The notes under the pieces: generated by a model | The model's input: the letters and a program-made list of their open reading frames with translations, nothing else | The model's database searches: none | Told to the model about the DNA's origin: nothing | Program-made: the position numbers and the translations under genes | DNA from: Clostridia bacterium | Lineage (GTDB): Bacteria > Bacillota > Clostridia > Oscillospirales > CAG-272 | DNA length: 5,622 bases | NCBI GenBank assembly: GCA_024408015.1 | Contig: JAKSVJ010000091.1 | Span: 1-5,622, forward strand | Direction: 5' to 3' | Shown here: positions 1 to 5,622 of the stretch, piece after piece | How positions within the stretch are numbered: the stretch's first letter is position 1 | Layout of the letters: every line of letters starts with the position of its first letter

Positions 1-2017
1 CTTCAACCTTCATTACGTTCTTTGCATCAATTTCATATATTGCCAAAGATTCATCTTCTAAATTAACGTTATCAAAATTACCTGTTGCTTGTGTATAATC
101 GGTAAGTTTTGCAAAATGTAATGAGGATTTTTCTTGAATGAATGCCATGGTCCACAATTGGTCAAGTTGAATTATACCATTTGAGCCATCAAACTTAACA
201 GTGATTGAACCCTTACCATCGGCTATTGCTGCAATGTTACTCAATTCAATGGAACTCTCATTGCTAATTAACCAATATGTTGTTCCTTCTTCACTTACAA
301 CAACTTGATATCTTGGAATAATTTGACTTTCTTTTACAAAGTGACAATCATTACACCAAATAACCTTTTCTCCGTCTTCAAGAGCTGATGGAGTCTTTGT
401 TATTACCCAGTCACTCCACTTGTGTTCAAGCTTCGGAATTTCCTCAAAATAGCCACTCTCAGCTCCACATTGTGAACACACTTCTTTTATGAAGCCCATA
501 GCAGTACAAGTAGGTTCTGTTCTAACCTTTTCGAACATATGAGTGACCACACGAGTTGCTCCACACAAATTACAAGTATCATCACAAGAATTCGAATAAG
601 TGTGTTCAAGAAGTGGAAGGTAATTTCTCTCACTAACTTCAGTTCCACAAACATTACAAATTCTAACAGTATAACCTGCAGTTGAACATGTTGAAGGTAC
701 TACTTCATCTCTAACTTTTACGTGAGCACAAACTGTATCAAGACCCAATTCTTGCTTTCCACAAAGACTACAAACATGTGTGTAATGCAAGCCATCTTCA
801 AGGTATGATTTTTCTCCCCAAACATGAGGACATTCCTTTGTCTCAAAAACTACTGTAACAATATTGCTCACAGAAGGGTCATTAGCATATTTTACTTCAA
901 TTGTATATGCTGTTCCAGCCTGTAATCCCGTGAAGATCATTACACTAGGATTTGTCGGACTCATGAAGAAATATGAATAACGTCCTAATGAAACTGGACT
1001 ATCTTTTTCTGGATAAATTGAGAAAGAGGATTTTGTCCAAGCAGAGCCATCAATTCTATATACTAGGTTACTATCGTATTTGATATATAGTGAATCTTCT
1101 GTTTGTCTAAGAAGTATTGGTTTTGTCGGTACAGTATCTGGAGTCGTAATTGTTGCAGGGATTGAAGTATCACTTACTGCAACATCGTTATTGTATACCT
1201 GCGCTACAACACTATATGAAGTCTTTTTTGAAAGACCTGAGAATACAACAACACCGGACTTGTAAGTCACAGTGATAGTTTCACCTGATGATGTTTTTAC
1301 TGTCTGTGCAGTTGATGTTGGTTTAATAAATGCTGAATTATTTATTGAGTATTTTGATACATGATTGTATGGAACAGTAAGTTCTCCATTGTTTGTCGTG
1401 ATATCTGAGATATCTGGCGCTGGAGCCCAAATCAATGCTGATGAATTTCTTCCATCTTCAGTTTGACCAAATATGTAGTAAACTGTTCCCTTTGTCAAGT
1501 CAGAAAATACCGCTTGTGAGTTATTTGCTTGTATTGTGTAATTGCACATTTCTGTTTCTGAGAATGAGAAATAGCCACTACCATTAGACTTTGTTGAAAT
1601 CCACTTTTTCTCATCAGGAGAATTTGTTTTAGAAATTTGGATTTTTACAAATCCAGTTGTTCCAACACGTATTGTGCTTGAGCTTGAAAACTGTTTAATC
1701 ACTTGAGGAACAGTTGATATTTCCCCAATTAATTTAACGCCAGTAGCGCTCTTTTCATACACATAATACTTTGTACCTGGATTTAGATTTGAAAAAGTAT
1801 AGAATGTGTCACCACTACTTGGTGTTGCCCAAGAATCTCTAGGTTCGTTTTCTATCAAGTTGATTCCATATTGGGAACCTGAATTAATTCCGTCTACAGT
1901 AATAGAAGTTGAATCCGCATAAAGAGTTGTATTATCTGCAGAAACTAATATACTCAACGAAGCAATTAAGAATATCATTGCCATTAGCATTGATATTATT
2001 CTGATTGATTTTTTCAT
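1..2017 (-). CDS. Large secreted protein with FN3-like and CxxC/His repeats (3' end outside window)
   Basis: I translated this frame by eye: 672 codons run without a stop or frameshift from ATG at 2017 to the left edge, so the C-terminus is missing. Residues 1-27 are a Sec signal peptide: KK near the N-terminus, a hydrophobic core at about 5-25, and a likely type I signal peptidase cut after VSA-27. Residues 28-392 hold four beta-rich repeats, each ending in an F-x-x-L-x-x-x-T-x-Y motif (F at 75, 171, 259, 362), as in fibronectin-III-like repeats of Bacillota surface proteins. Residues 396-558 carry 15 cysteines in five CxxC units with spaced histidines. Residues 570-672 are unrecognised. I see no catalytic motif; a cell-surface or adhesive role is inference. 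No anchor (LPXTG, SLH) is visible, but it could lie beyond the edge. The gene starts 12 bases after the nucleotidase-kinase stop, so it is probably co-transcribed and perhaps translationally coupled. Confidence 0.85.
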   Translation of the reverse strand, partial: MKKSIRIISMLMAMIFLIASLSILVSADNTTLYADSTSITVDGINSGSQYGINLIENEPRDSWATPSSGDTFYTFSNLNPGTKYYVYEKSATGVKLIGEISTVPQVIKQFSSSSTIRVGTTGFVKIQISKTNSPDEKKWISTKSNGSGYFSFSETEMCNYTIQANNSQAVFSDLTKGTVYYIFGQTEDGRNSSALIWAPAPDISDITTNNGELTVPYNHVSKYSINNSAFIKPTSTAQTVKTSSGETITVTYKSGVVVFSGLSKKTSYSVVAQVYNNDVAVSDTSIPATITTPDTVPTKPILLRQTEDSLYIKYDSNLVYRIDGSAWTKSSFSIYPEKDSPVSLGRYSYFFMSPTNPSVMIFTGLQAGTAYTIEVKYANDPSVSNIVTVVFETKECPHVWGEKSYLEDGLHYTHVCSLCGKQELGLDTVCAHVKVRDEVVPSTCSTAGYTVRICNVCGTEVSERNYLPLLEHTYSNSCDDTCNLCGATRVVTHMFEKVRTEPTCTAMGFIKEVCSQCGAESGYFEEIPKLEHKWSDWVITKTPSALEDGEKVIWCNDCHFVKESQIIPRYQVVVSEEGTTYWLISNESSIELSNIAAIADGKGSITVKFDGSNGIIQLDQLWTMAFIQEKSSLHFAKLTDYTQATGNFDNVNLEDESLAIYEIDAKNVMKVE
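422..517 (-). repeat. Second copy of a 60-residue (180-base) super-repeat
   Basis: Residues 501-532 match residues 441-472 at a constant offset of 60: T503/T443, C504/C444, G508/G448, C514/C454, C517/C457, G518/G458, E531/E471 and H532/H472. At the DNA level the ten bases tgtgttcaag at 421-430 recur at 601-610, exactly 180 bases away. This suggests that a long-type plus short-type Cys repeat pair was duplicated as a unit. Confidence 0.7.
602..697 (-). repeat. First copy of a 60-residue (180-base) super-repeat
   Basis: Residues 441-472 run from P-S-T-C through C-N-V-C-G to L-L-E-H. They align without gaps to the copy 180 bases further along, with all Cys, the Gly after the first Cys, and the terminal Glu-His kept. 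The short-type Cys unit (CDDTCNLC, 478-485) lies between the two copies. Confidence 0.7.
842..1936 (-). repeat. Four fibronectin-III-like protein repeats
   Basis: Residues 28-392 can be divided into four diverged units, each closing with a similar strand-turn-strand signature: FSNLNPGTKYY (75-85), FSDLTKGTVYY (171-181), FSGLSKKTSYS (259-269) and FTGLQAGTAYT (362-372). Spacing between signatures is 96, 88 and 103 residues. Units three and four also carry an earlier Y-x-I-[ND]-x-S-A-[FW] segment (KYSINNSAF, VYRIDGSAW). This resembles the 'Y-S-x-D-G-x-x-W ... F-x-x-L-x-P-x-T-x-Y' repeats common in surface proteins of gut Clostridia. DNA identity between units is low, so the duplications are old. 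The exact fold is inferred, not proven. Confidence 0.65.
1937..2017 (-). other. Signal peptide of the secreted repeat protein
   Basis: Residues 1-27 start with MKKSIR, continue through a Met/Ile/Leu-rich hydrophobic stretch, and end in the A-x-A-like site V-S-A followed by D-N-T-T. There is no lipobox cysteine, so this looks like an ordinary secretory leader and not a lipoprotein leader. The cut position is predicted by eye. Confidence 0.85.
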
Positions 2018-2021
2018 TATT

Positions 2022-2028
2022 ACCCCCT
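2022..2028 (-). promoter_or_regulatory. Ribosome binding site of the secreted protein gene
   Basis: AGGGGGT on the minus strand lies four bases before ATG 2017 and is complementary to the 16S anti-SD except for one G-U pair. It selects this start over in-frame ATG codons at residues 10, 12 and 14, which would delete the basic N-region of the signal peptide. It sits immediately after the upstream gene's TAA, which fits translational coupling. Confidence 0.75.
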
Positions 2029-2029
2029 A

Positions 2030-3139
2030 TTAATTCTTTGTTACTATTTCCATTATTGTCTGTGCTGCCTTCAATGGATCTTGATCCATCTTTACTTCAT
2101 AGTCGCACATTTCAATATTGCTATACTCTAAATCAAGAGACAAAATTCGTCTAACCTTGTCATCATCACTTAGGTCTCTTGTTATTATGTCATACAAAAC
2201 ATCGCTCTTTTCTCTATTTATGAAAATTGCCAATGCTTTGCTCTTATATTTGTTCTTAATCGTAAGAGCTCCGCAAATATCAATTGGTATAACTGCATAA
2301 TGTCCACGTTCAACTATTGGGTTGATTTCGGATTCTGAAGTTCCAAAATAATACTTGCTATATACTGTTGACTCAATAAAGTGCCCACTCTTAATCTCTT
2401 TGATAAACTCATCCTCGGAAATGAATCTATATGCATCATTCTCTTCAGCATCTCTTTTAGGCCTTGTGGTTGTTGTAATAGGTTTTTCATAACCCTCAAA
2501 CTTAACCAATTCTTTTGCTATACTATTTTTCTTTGAACCTGTTGGTCCAACAAGGCATAGCACACCGCCATTAGATAAATCAGGTGTTTTTTCAATAAAT
2601 GCTGTTCTTACCATTTTAGCAAAGTGAAGAAAATCATCATATGTATTGACTGACAAAATTCCTGACAAGTGCGTATTCCATGGTCTTCTAAGCAAAACCG
2701 GATATGTCGCTCTTGAATTTGAAATATTATGAGCAGCATCATCAAGAAGTATATCGAATGACATAACGTCTTTTCTTGAGCCAACAATTATATTAGTTTC
2801 CGGTACTTCTGGGAAATCTGATATTAATCGTTCAGCCCTAGCACTCATACAACTTGCAGGAACCGCAGTAACAAAGAATACATCTGCAATTTTTGAAAGT
2901 TCTCTTACAAGTTTTTGTGCTCCTGGAAATACAGGTTGACTTCTAACAAACTCCGGGTCTTTGTATAAGGCAATTCTTTCCTCAGCATGTCTTCCGGTAT
3001 TTCCCCATGCTTTGAGATCCTGAATATCAAAAGGTGGTTCATCAGGATACTTTTGACTCAATATTGATAGAGCATAACCATTGCAATCGTACAATGTGTC
3101 ATCAACATCAAGTCCAATTCTTAATCTATATTTTCTCAT
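2030..3139 (-). CDS. HAD 5'(3')-deoxyribonucleotidase fused to a guanylate kinase-like domain
   Basis: This 369-residue protein has no signal peptide or membrane segment and is presumably cytoplasmic. Residues 1-180 form a HAD phosphatase of the 5'(3')-deoxyribonucleotidase type: motif I DVDDT with nucleophile D11 and acid D13, motif II at T91, motif III K123, and motif IV D133-D134, plus RPWNT at 152-156. That family removes phosphate from (deoxy)nucleoside monophosphates. Residues 190-369 are a guanylate kinase fold: P-loop region 198-206, GMP-site TTTRPKR at 223-229, E232, Y237, E256, an FGT at 265-267 where YGT is usual, IDICGA 286-291, and lid residues around R321 and R331. The P-loop reads GPTGSKKNS: the usual Gly before the Lys is Lys203 and the following Ser/Thr is Asn205, so ATP binding may be lost. 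Both halves are close to full family length. The start is supported by AAGGG six bases upstream and by DVDDT falling at residue 11. Domain calls are firm; substrate and kinase activity are not. Confidence 0.85.
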   Translation of the reverse strand: MRKYRLRIGLDVDDTLYDCNGYALSILSQKYPDEPPFDIQDLKAWGNTGRHAEERIALYKDPEFVRSQPVFPGAQKLVRELSKIADVFFVTAVPASCMSARAERLISDFPEVPETNIIVGSRKDVMSFDILLDDAAHNISNSRATYPVLLRRPWNTHLSGILSVNTYDDFLHFAKMVRTAFIEKTPDLSNGGVLCLVGPTGSKKNSIAKELVKFEGYEKPITTTTRPKRDAEENDAYRFISEDEFIKEIKSGHFIESTVYSKYYFGTSESEINPIVERGHYAVIPIDICGALTIKNKYKSKALAIFINREKSDVLYDIITRDLSDDDKVRRILSLDLEYSNIEMCDYEVKMDQDPLKAAQTIMEIVTKN

Positions 3140-3145
3140 TGATAA

Positions 3146-3150
3146 CCCTT
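3146..3150 (-). promoter_or_regulatory. Ribosome binding site of the nucleotidase-kinase fusion gene
   Basis: AAGGG with a six-base spacer precedes ATG 3139. It lies in the only gap of the operon longer than 16 bases (3140-3173). That gap is otherwise AT-rich, with no hairpin or clear promoter. Confidence 0.7.
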
Positions 3151-3173
3151 AAATGTCTTATTAATTATTCAAA

Positions 3174-5255
3174 TCATCCTAATTCATTTTCCTCAAAATA
3201 ATCATCAATAGCTTTTCTGAGTTTATCTAACGCAGAAGAAATTGTATCATTTCTAATTTGAGCACCGGCAGAGTCAAAATGTCCACCTCCACCGATTTTT
3301 TCTAGAATAAGTTGAACGTTAATTGAACCAGTTGACCTAGCTGAAACATGTACAACATCACCAGATTGACACAAAGCAAATGCTGCTTCGATACCATCTA
3401 TGCTTAACATCTTATCAGCTGCTTTTGCGGCATTAATTCTAATCAAAGAAGACTTTGTTTCTCCCTTGTTCATCGCAATAGCTATCGCAGTTCTATATAC
3501 GAATACGTTACTTTCAAATTCTGCTTCAAGTACGAAATCTTTGAGGCCAATTCTAAACAAATCTTCAGCATCTGTAGGATTTGCATCTTCTGATTTCAAA
3601 TACATAGCAGAACTGAATGTTCTTATACCAACGTTGTGAGTAAATCTCTTTGTGTCAAGCATAATACCAGCATAAAGAAGATCTGCTTCAACCTTAGGCA
3701 ATTCTCCTTGTGGAATATATATTTCCAAGAATTCAGAAATAAGTTCTGATGCGGAACTTGCAGAAGGCTCAATATATGTAAGATTAGGTTTGATTGTGGA
3801 ATCTGTAACCTTTCTGTGGTGGTCAATAATAACAATTTTTGCTGCTGTTTTAACCAAATCTGGAGCCTCACAATAATCAATATTATTAACGTCAACAACG
3901 ATAGCAAGTGTGTTACTTGTCAAAAGGTTTTGAGCTTCAACTTTATCCACAAACAAATCGTCGTAGTTTTCATCGCTCTCATTTAAAATTGCAAAAGCGT
4001 TTGCAAGATTTTTGTCTTTGACATCACAAACAACATTAACTCTTACACCAAAATGTTTTGACAATCTAGCTATAGCAAGACATGATGCAATGGCATCAAA
4101 GTCAGGCATTGAGTGTCCCATGACAAGAACATTTGAACTTTCGTTAATAAGAGATACAAGCTGTCCACCGAGAACTCTTGCACGAACTTTTGTTCTCTTT
4201 GGAACGCTATTTGTTCTACCACCATAGTAGTCAATATCTCTATCACTCTTTACTACAACTTGGTCACCACCACGTTGCAATGCTATGTCCAATGCAGCTT
4301 GAGCCACACGCTCTTTTTCATTAAGAGTTCCTTTAATCTTAGCTACACCCATAGAAATTGTTACTGGAGTTCCAGAATCGCCAAGATATTTAGCTCTTAC
4401 TTCGTCAAGGACAGAAAATCTCTTTTGCTCAAAAGAAGCCAAATCTTTAGCGCTAAAGATCATCATAAATCTATTGTGGCCATATCCTCTTAGTACACCG
4501 CCAACACTGTCCATGTAATTTTTAAGAATGCTTTCAACTTCATCAGCAGCATTGTTGTACAAATCTTGAACATATTGAACAAGTTCATCCAAGTTATCGA
4601 TAACTGCACATGCGATAACTGTATCGCTTTCTGCAATAGTTGTATAAGCTGCCTTTAATTCTGTAATGTTTGTGAAATAGATAGCATAGTATTTTTTGCC
4701 ACCGGAAATGGTTGAACTTCCTCTAGCAATATATGTTTCACTGGCAATGTCTTCGCCCATTGTCTCTTCATTAAAATGAATTTCAGTTCCCTTTTCCGGA
4801 TCTGCCTTTTCAATTTTTTGAACAGTCGCGTCACAAATGCTATCAATAAATGTGCTATACAAGAAATTTGGAGAAACACCATTTCTATTTCCTGTGACAA
4901 ACATTCTCTTTAATGCGTTATTGAACCAAATAATTTTGCCTTTATCTTCACAAATGATAATCGGCAAATCAACATCTGTACTGAATTCAGAATAAACACT
5001 ATCTGAAACCTGCTTGCCTATGTATAATTTTCCAGCTTCATTGATTGAAATTATCAAGTTAACAAGCCCTAAAATTAGTACAGTAACAAAGAAGACTCCT
5101 AGTGCAATGAGTGTTGCAATTTTGTCTCCAAAAAATTGTGATAAATATCTATTTGCAAATATTGGAAATACAATAGTAATAAAGCCTAATACTGCCAATA
5201 TCGCTATAGATATAATCAGTCTTTTGTTACTGACATTATTGTTTTTTTTTAACAT
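3174..5255 (-). CDS. gdpP: GdpP/YybT-type cyclic-di-AMP phosphodiesterase
   Basis: This 693-residue membrane-bound enzyme should hydrolyse c-di-AMP to the linear dinucleotide pApA, lowering the messenger that controls potassium/osmolyte uptake and wall stress in Bacillota. Two membrane segments lie at about 13-34 and 47-71. A PAS domain spans about 90-200 (heme-binding in characterised GdpP). A degenerate GGDEF domain at about 208-336 ends in the family signature RGGDQV (328-333). The linker TKVRARV (355-361) leads to the DHH domain, with H381, D385 and D387 in HSMPDFDA, D455 in VVDVN, DHH at 478-480, and D534 in MLDT. DHHA1 ends with GGGGH 655-659. All metal-binding residues are present, so it should be active. 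It is slightly longer than the B. subtilis protein (659). The start is set by AAAGGA six bases upstream. It follows a YybS-like gene by 16 bases, the conserved partner order. A run of nine A covers codons 2-5. Confidence 0.95.
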   Translation of the reverse strand: MLKKNNNVSNKRLIISIAILAVLGFITIVFPIFANRYLSQFFGDKIATLIALGVFFVTVLILGLVNLIISINEAGKLYIGKQVSDSVYSEFSTDVDLPIIICEDKGKIIWFNNALKRMFVTGNRNGVSPNFLYSTFIDSICDATVQKIEKADPEKGTEIHFNEETMGEDIASETYIARGSSTISGGKKYYAIYFTNITELKAAYTTIAESDTVIACAVIDNLDELVQYVQDLYNNAADEVESILKNYMDSVGGVLRGYGHNRFMMIFSAKDLASFEQKRFSVLDEVRAKYLGDSGTPVTISMGVAKIKGTLNEKERVAQAALDIALQRGGDQVVVKSDRDIDYYGGRTNSVPKRTKVRARVLGGQLVSLINESSNVLVMGHSMPDFDAIASCLAIARLSKHFGVRVNVVCDVKDKNLANAFAILNESDENYDDLFVDKVEAQNLLTSNTLAIVVDVNNIDYCEAPDLVKTAAKIVIIDHHRKVTDSTIKPNLTYIEPSASSASELISEFLEIYIPQGELPKVEADLLYAGIMLDTKRFTHNVGIRTFSSAMYLKSEDANPTDAEDLFRIGLKDFVLEAEFESNVFVYRTAIAIAMNKGETKSSLIRINAAKAADKMLSIDGIEAAFALCQSGDVVHVSARSTGSINVQLILEKIGGGGHFDSAGAQIRNDTISSALDKLRKAIDDYFEENELG

Positions 5256-5261
5256 ATATAA

Positions 5262-5267
5262 TCCTTT
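5262..5267 (-). promoter_or_regulatory. Ribosome binding site of gdpP
   Basis: AAAGGA with a six-base spacer lies before ATG 5255, within the 16-base gap after the upstream stop codon TAG. No other in-frame Met lies upstream of the first membrane segment, so the start is well fixed. Confidence 0.75.
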
Positions 5268-5271
5268 CCGG

Positions 5272-5622
5272 CTATTCTTCCGGTTTATTGTTCATTTTCC
5301 ACATTTTCAATTTTTTATAGTATACAATCATATCCGTTGCACCTTGTAGAGCCACAAATAATATACCATAAATGAAATTGAACAAAATCAAGATGATTGA
5401 GAGTATCATAACAAGTCTACCGCTTCTTGCTTTTTCCGGAACTTTAAGTCTTGCTTTAATACTTCTAACACCACAGGCTGTAAATGGGCAAACAAGCATC
5501 AACAATAGGTTGAGGGCTGCCATTTCTATTATAGTTCCTACATTTCCTGTTGATAAAAATCCAGATGTAAGAATATAAGCAATAAGTGATGCACCACTCA
5601 TTATGATACTTGTGATCTGTTC
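5272..5622 (-). CDS. C-terminal part of a membrane protein, probably YybS/DUF2232-like (5' end outside window)
   Basis: The reading frame is open to the right edge: seven codons precede the Met at 5601, with no stop and no Shine-Dalgarno there, so that Met is probably internal. The visible 116 residues are very hydrophobic. Counting from that Met, membrane segments lie at about 22-44 (IIEMAALNLLLMLVCPF region) and 62-87 (MILSIILILFNFIYGILF region), preceded by another hydrophobic stretch, with a basic cytoplasmic loop (SIKARLKVPEKAR) and a charged tail ending NNKPEE. The NLLLMLVCPF...G pattern, and the end of the last helix running into a D-x-x-x-Y-Y-K-K motif, recall the C-terminus of YybS/DUF2232 proteins. 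The position 16 bases before gdpP matches yybS-gdpP order in Bacillota. The molecular role of YybS is unsettled. Family membership rests largely on position and hydropathy, so another small membrane protein is possible. Confidence 0.6.
   Translation of the reverse strand, partial: EQITSIIMSGASLIAYILTSGFLSTGNVGTIIEMAALNLLLMLVCPFTACGVRSIKARLKVPEKARSGRLVMILSIILILFNFIYGILFVALQGATDMIVYYKKLKMWKMNNKPEE

Larger units (their letters stand above)
344..832 (-). repeat. Cys/His (CxxC) repeat block in the secreted protein
   Basis: Residues 396-558 contain five CxxC knuckles: CSLC 416-419, CNVC 454-457, CNLC 482-485, CSQC 514-517 and CNDC 555-558. Four are followed by Gly; the last is followed by His. Histidines recur between units (398, 432, 472, 493, 532), usually before an aromatic or hydrophobic pair. 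The third unit is short and of a distinct type (C-D-D-T-C-x-x-C-G-A-T-R). The second and fourth are the longer type with T-C-x-x-x-G before the CxxC. Such arrays are widespread in exported Bacillota proteins; zinc binding or disulfide bonding is plausible but the ligand is not shown by sequence. Confidence 0.75.

Noticed and set aside
344..832. CxxC units as a nucleic-acid-binding zinc ribbon
   Set aside because: The protein carries a clear signal peptide and extracellular-type beta repeats; these Cys arrays are typical of exported Bacillota proteins.
1080..1265. Plus-strand frame of 61 codons inside the secreted protein region
   Set aside because: The minus strand reads through as a continuous 672-codon protein with a signal peptide and repeats; this is its shadow.
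1401..1417. Tandem gatatctga / gatatctgg
   Set aside because: It is explained by the coded D-I-S-D-I peptide and has no further copies.
3140..3173. Possible promoter or terminator between gdpP and the nucleotidase-kinase gene
   Set aside because: The 34 bases contain no inverted repeat with a T-run and no recognisable -35/-10 pair at proper spacing; only the ribosome site is supported.
5268..5283. CCGG-8-CCGG inverted repeat around the stop of the membrane protein gene, next to the gdpP ribosome site
   Set aside because: The stem would be only four base pairs, does not extend, and has no U-tract. It is too weak to call a terminator or attenuator.
5014..5349. Plus-strand open frame of about 111 codons spanning the gdpP start and the upstream gene end
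   Set aside because: It lies antisense to two well-supported genes, has hydrophobic shadow composition from their membrane segments, and has no ribosome site. The other plus-strand frames are rejected for the same reasons.
5272..5601. A complete small membrane protein starting at ATG 5601
   Set aside because: The frame stays open to the window edge and no Shine-Dalgarno precedes that ATG, so an internal Met of a longer gene is more likely.

Overview
The window is wall-to-wall coding on the minus strand. It reads right to left as four co-directional genes separated by only 16, 34 and 12 bases. The base composition is AT-rich, ribosome sites are strong Shine-Dalgarno type (AAAGGA, AAGGG, AGGGGGT), and one gene ends in TGA while Trp is TGG, so the code is the standard bacterial one. 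The content (a YybS-like membrane protein, a GdpP phosphodiesterase, and a secreted protein with Cys-rich CxxC repeats) points to a low-GC Bacillota, most likely an anaerobic gut-type Clostridia. The assignment rests on gene content and style, not on a marker gene.

Layout in order of transcription. (1) 5622-5272: the 3' end of an integral membrane protein, probably YybS/DUF2232-like, cut by the window edge. (2) 5255-3174: a complete GdpP/YybT-type cyclic-di-AMP phosphodiesterase with two membrane segments, PAS, degenerate GGDEF, DHH and DHHA1, and all catalytic motifs present. (3) 3139-2030: a cytoplasmic fusion of a HAD-type 5'(3')-deoxyribonucleotidase with a guanylate kinase domain whose ATP-binding P-loop is abnormal. 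(4) 2017-1 and beyond: the first 672 residues of a large exported protein with four fibronectin-III-like repeats, then a block of CxxC/His repeats, then an unrecognised domain, open at the left edge. No intergenic stretch exceeds 34 bases, and I see no promoter, terminator, RNA gene, mobile element or CRISPR.

The tight spacing suggests one operon. The yybS-gdpP pair is the conserved Bacillota arrangement, but the rplI and replicative-helicase genes that follow gdpP in Bacillus subtilis are not here. A nucleotide phosphatase/pseudo-kinase fusion and a secreted repeat protein follow instead. The most interesting point is therefore the middle of the operon: a phosphatase joined to a probably ATP-defective GMP-binding module next to the enzyme that breaks down a nucleotide second messenger. 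A nine-A run at codons 2-5 of gdpP is a second point worth checking. Links between these genes beyond co-transcription are inference.
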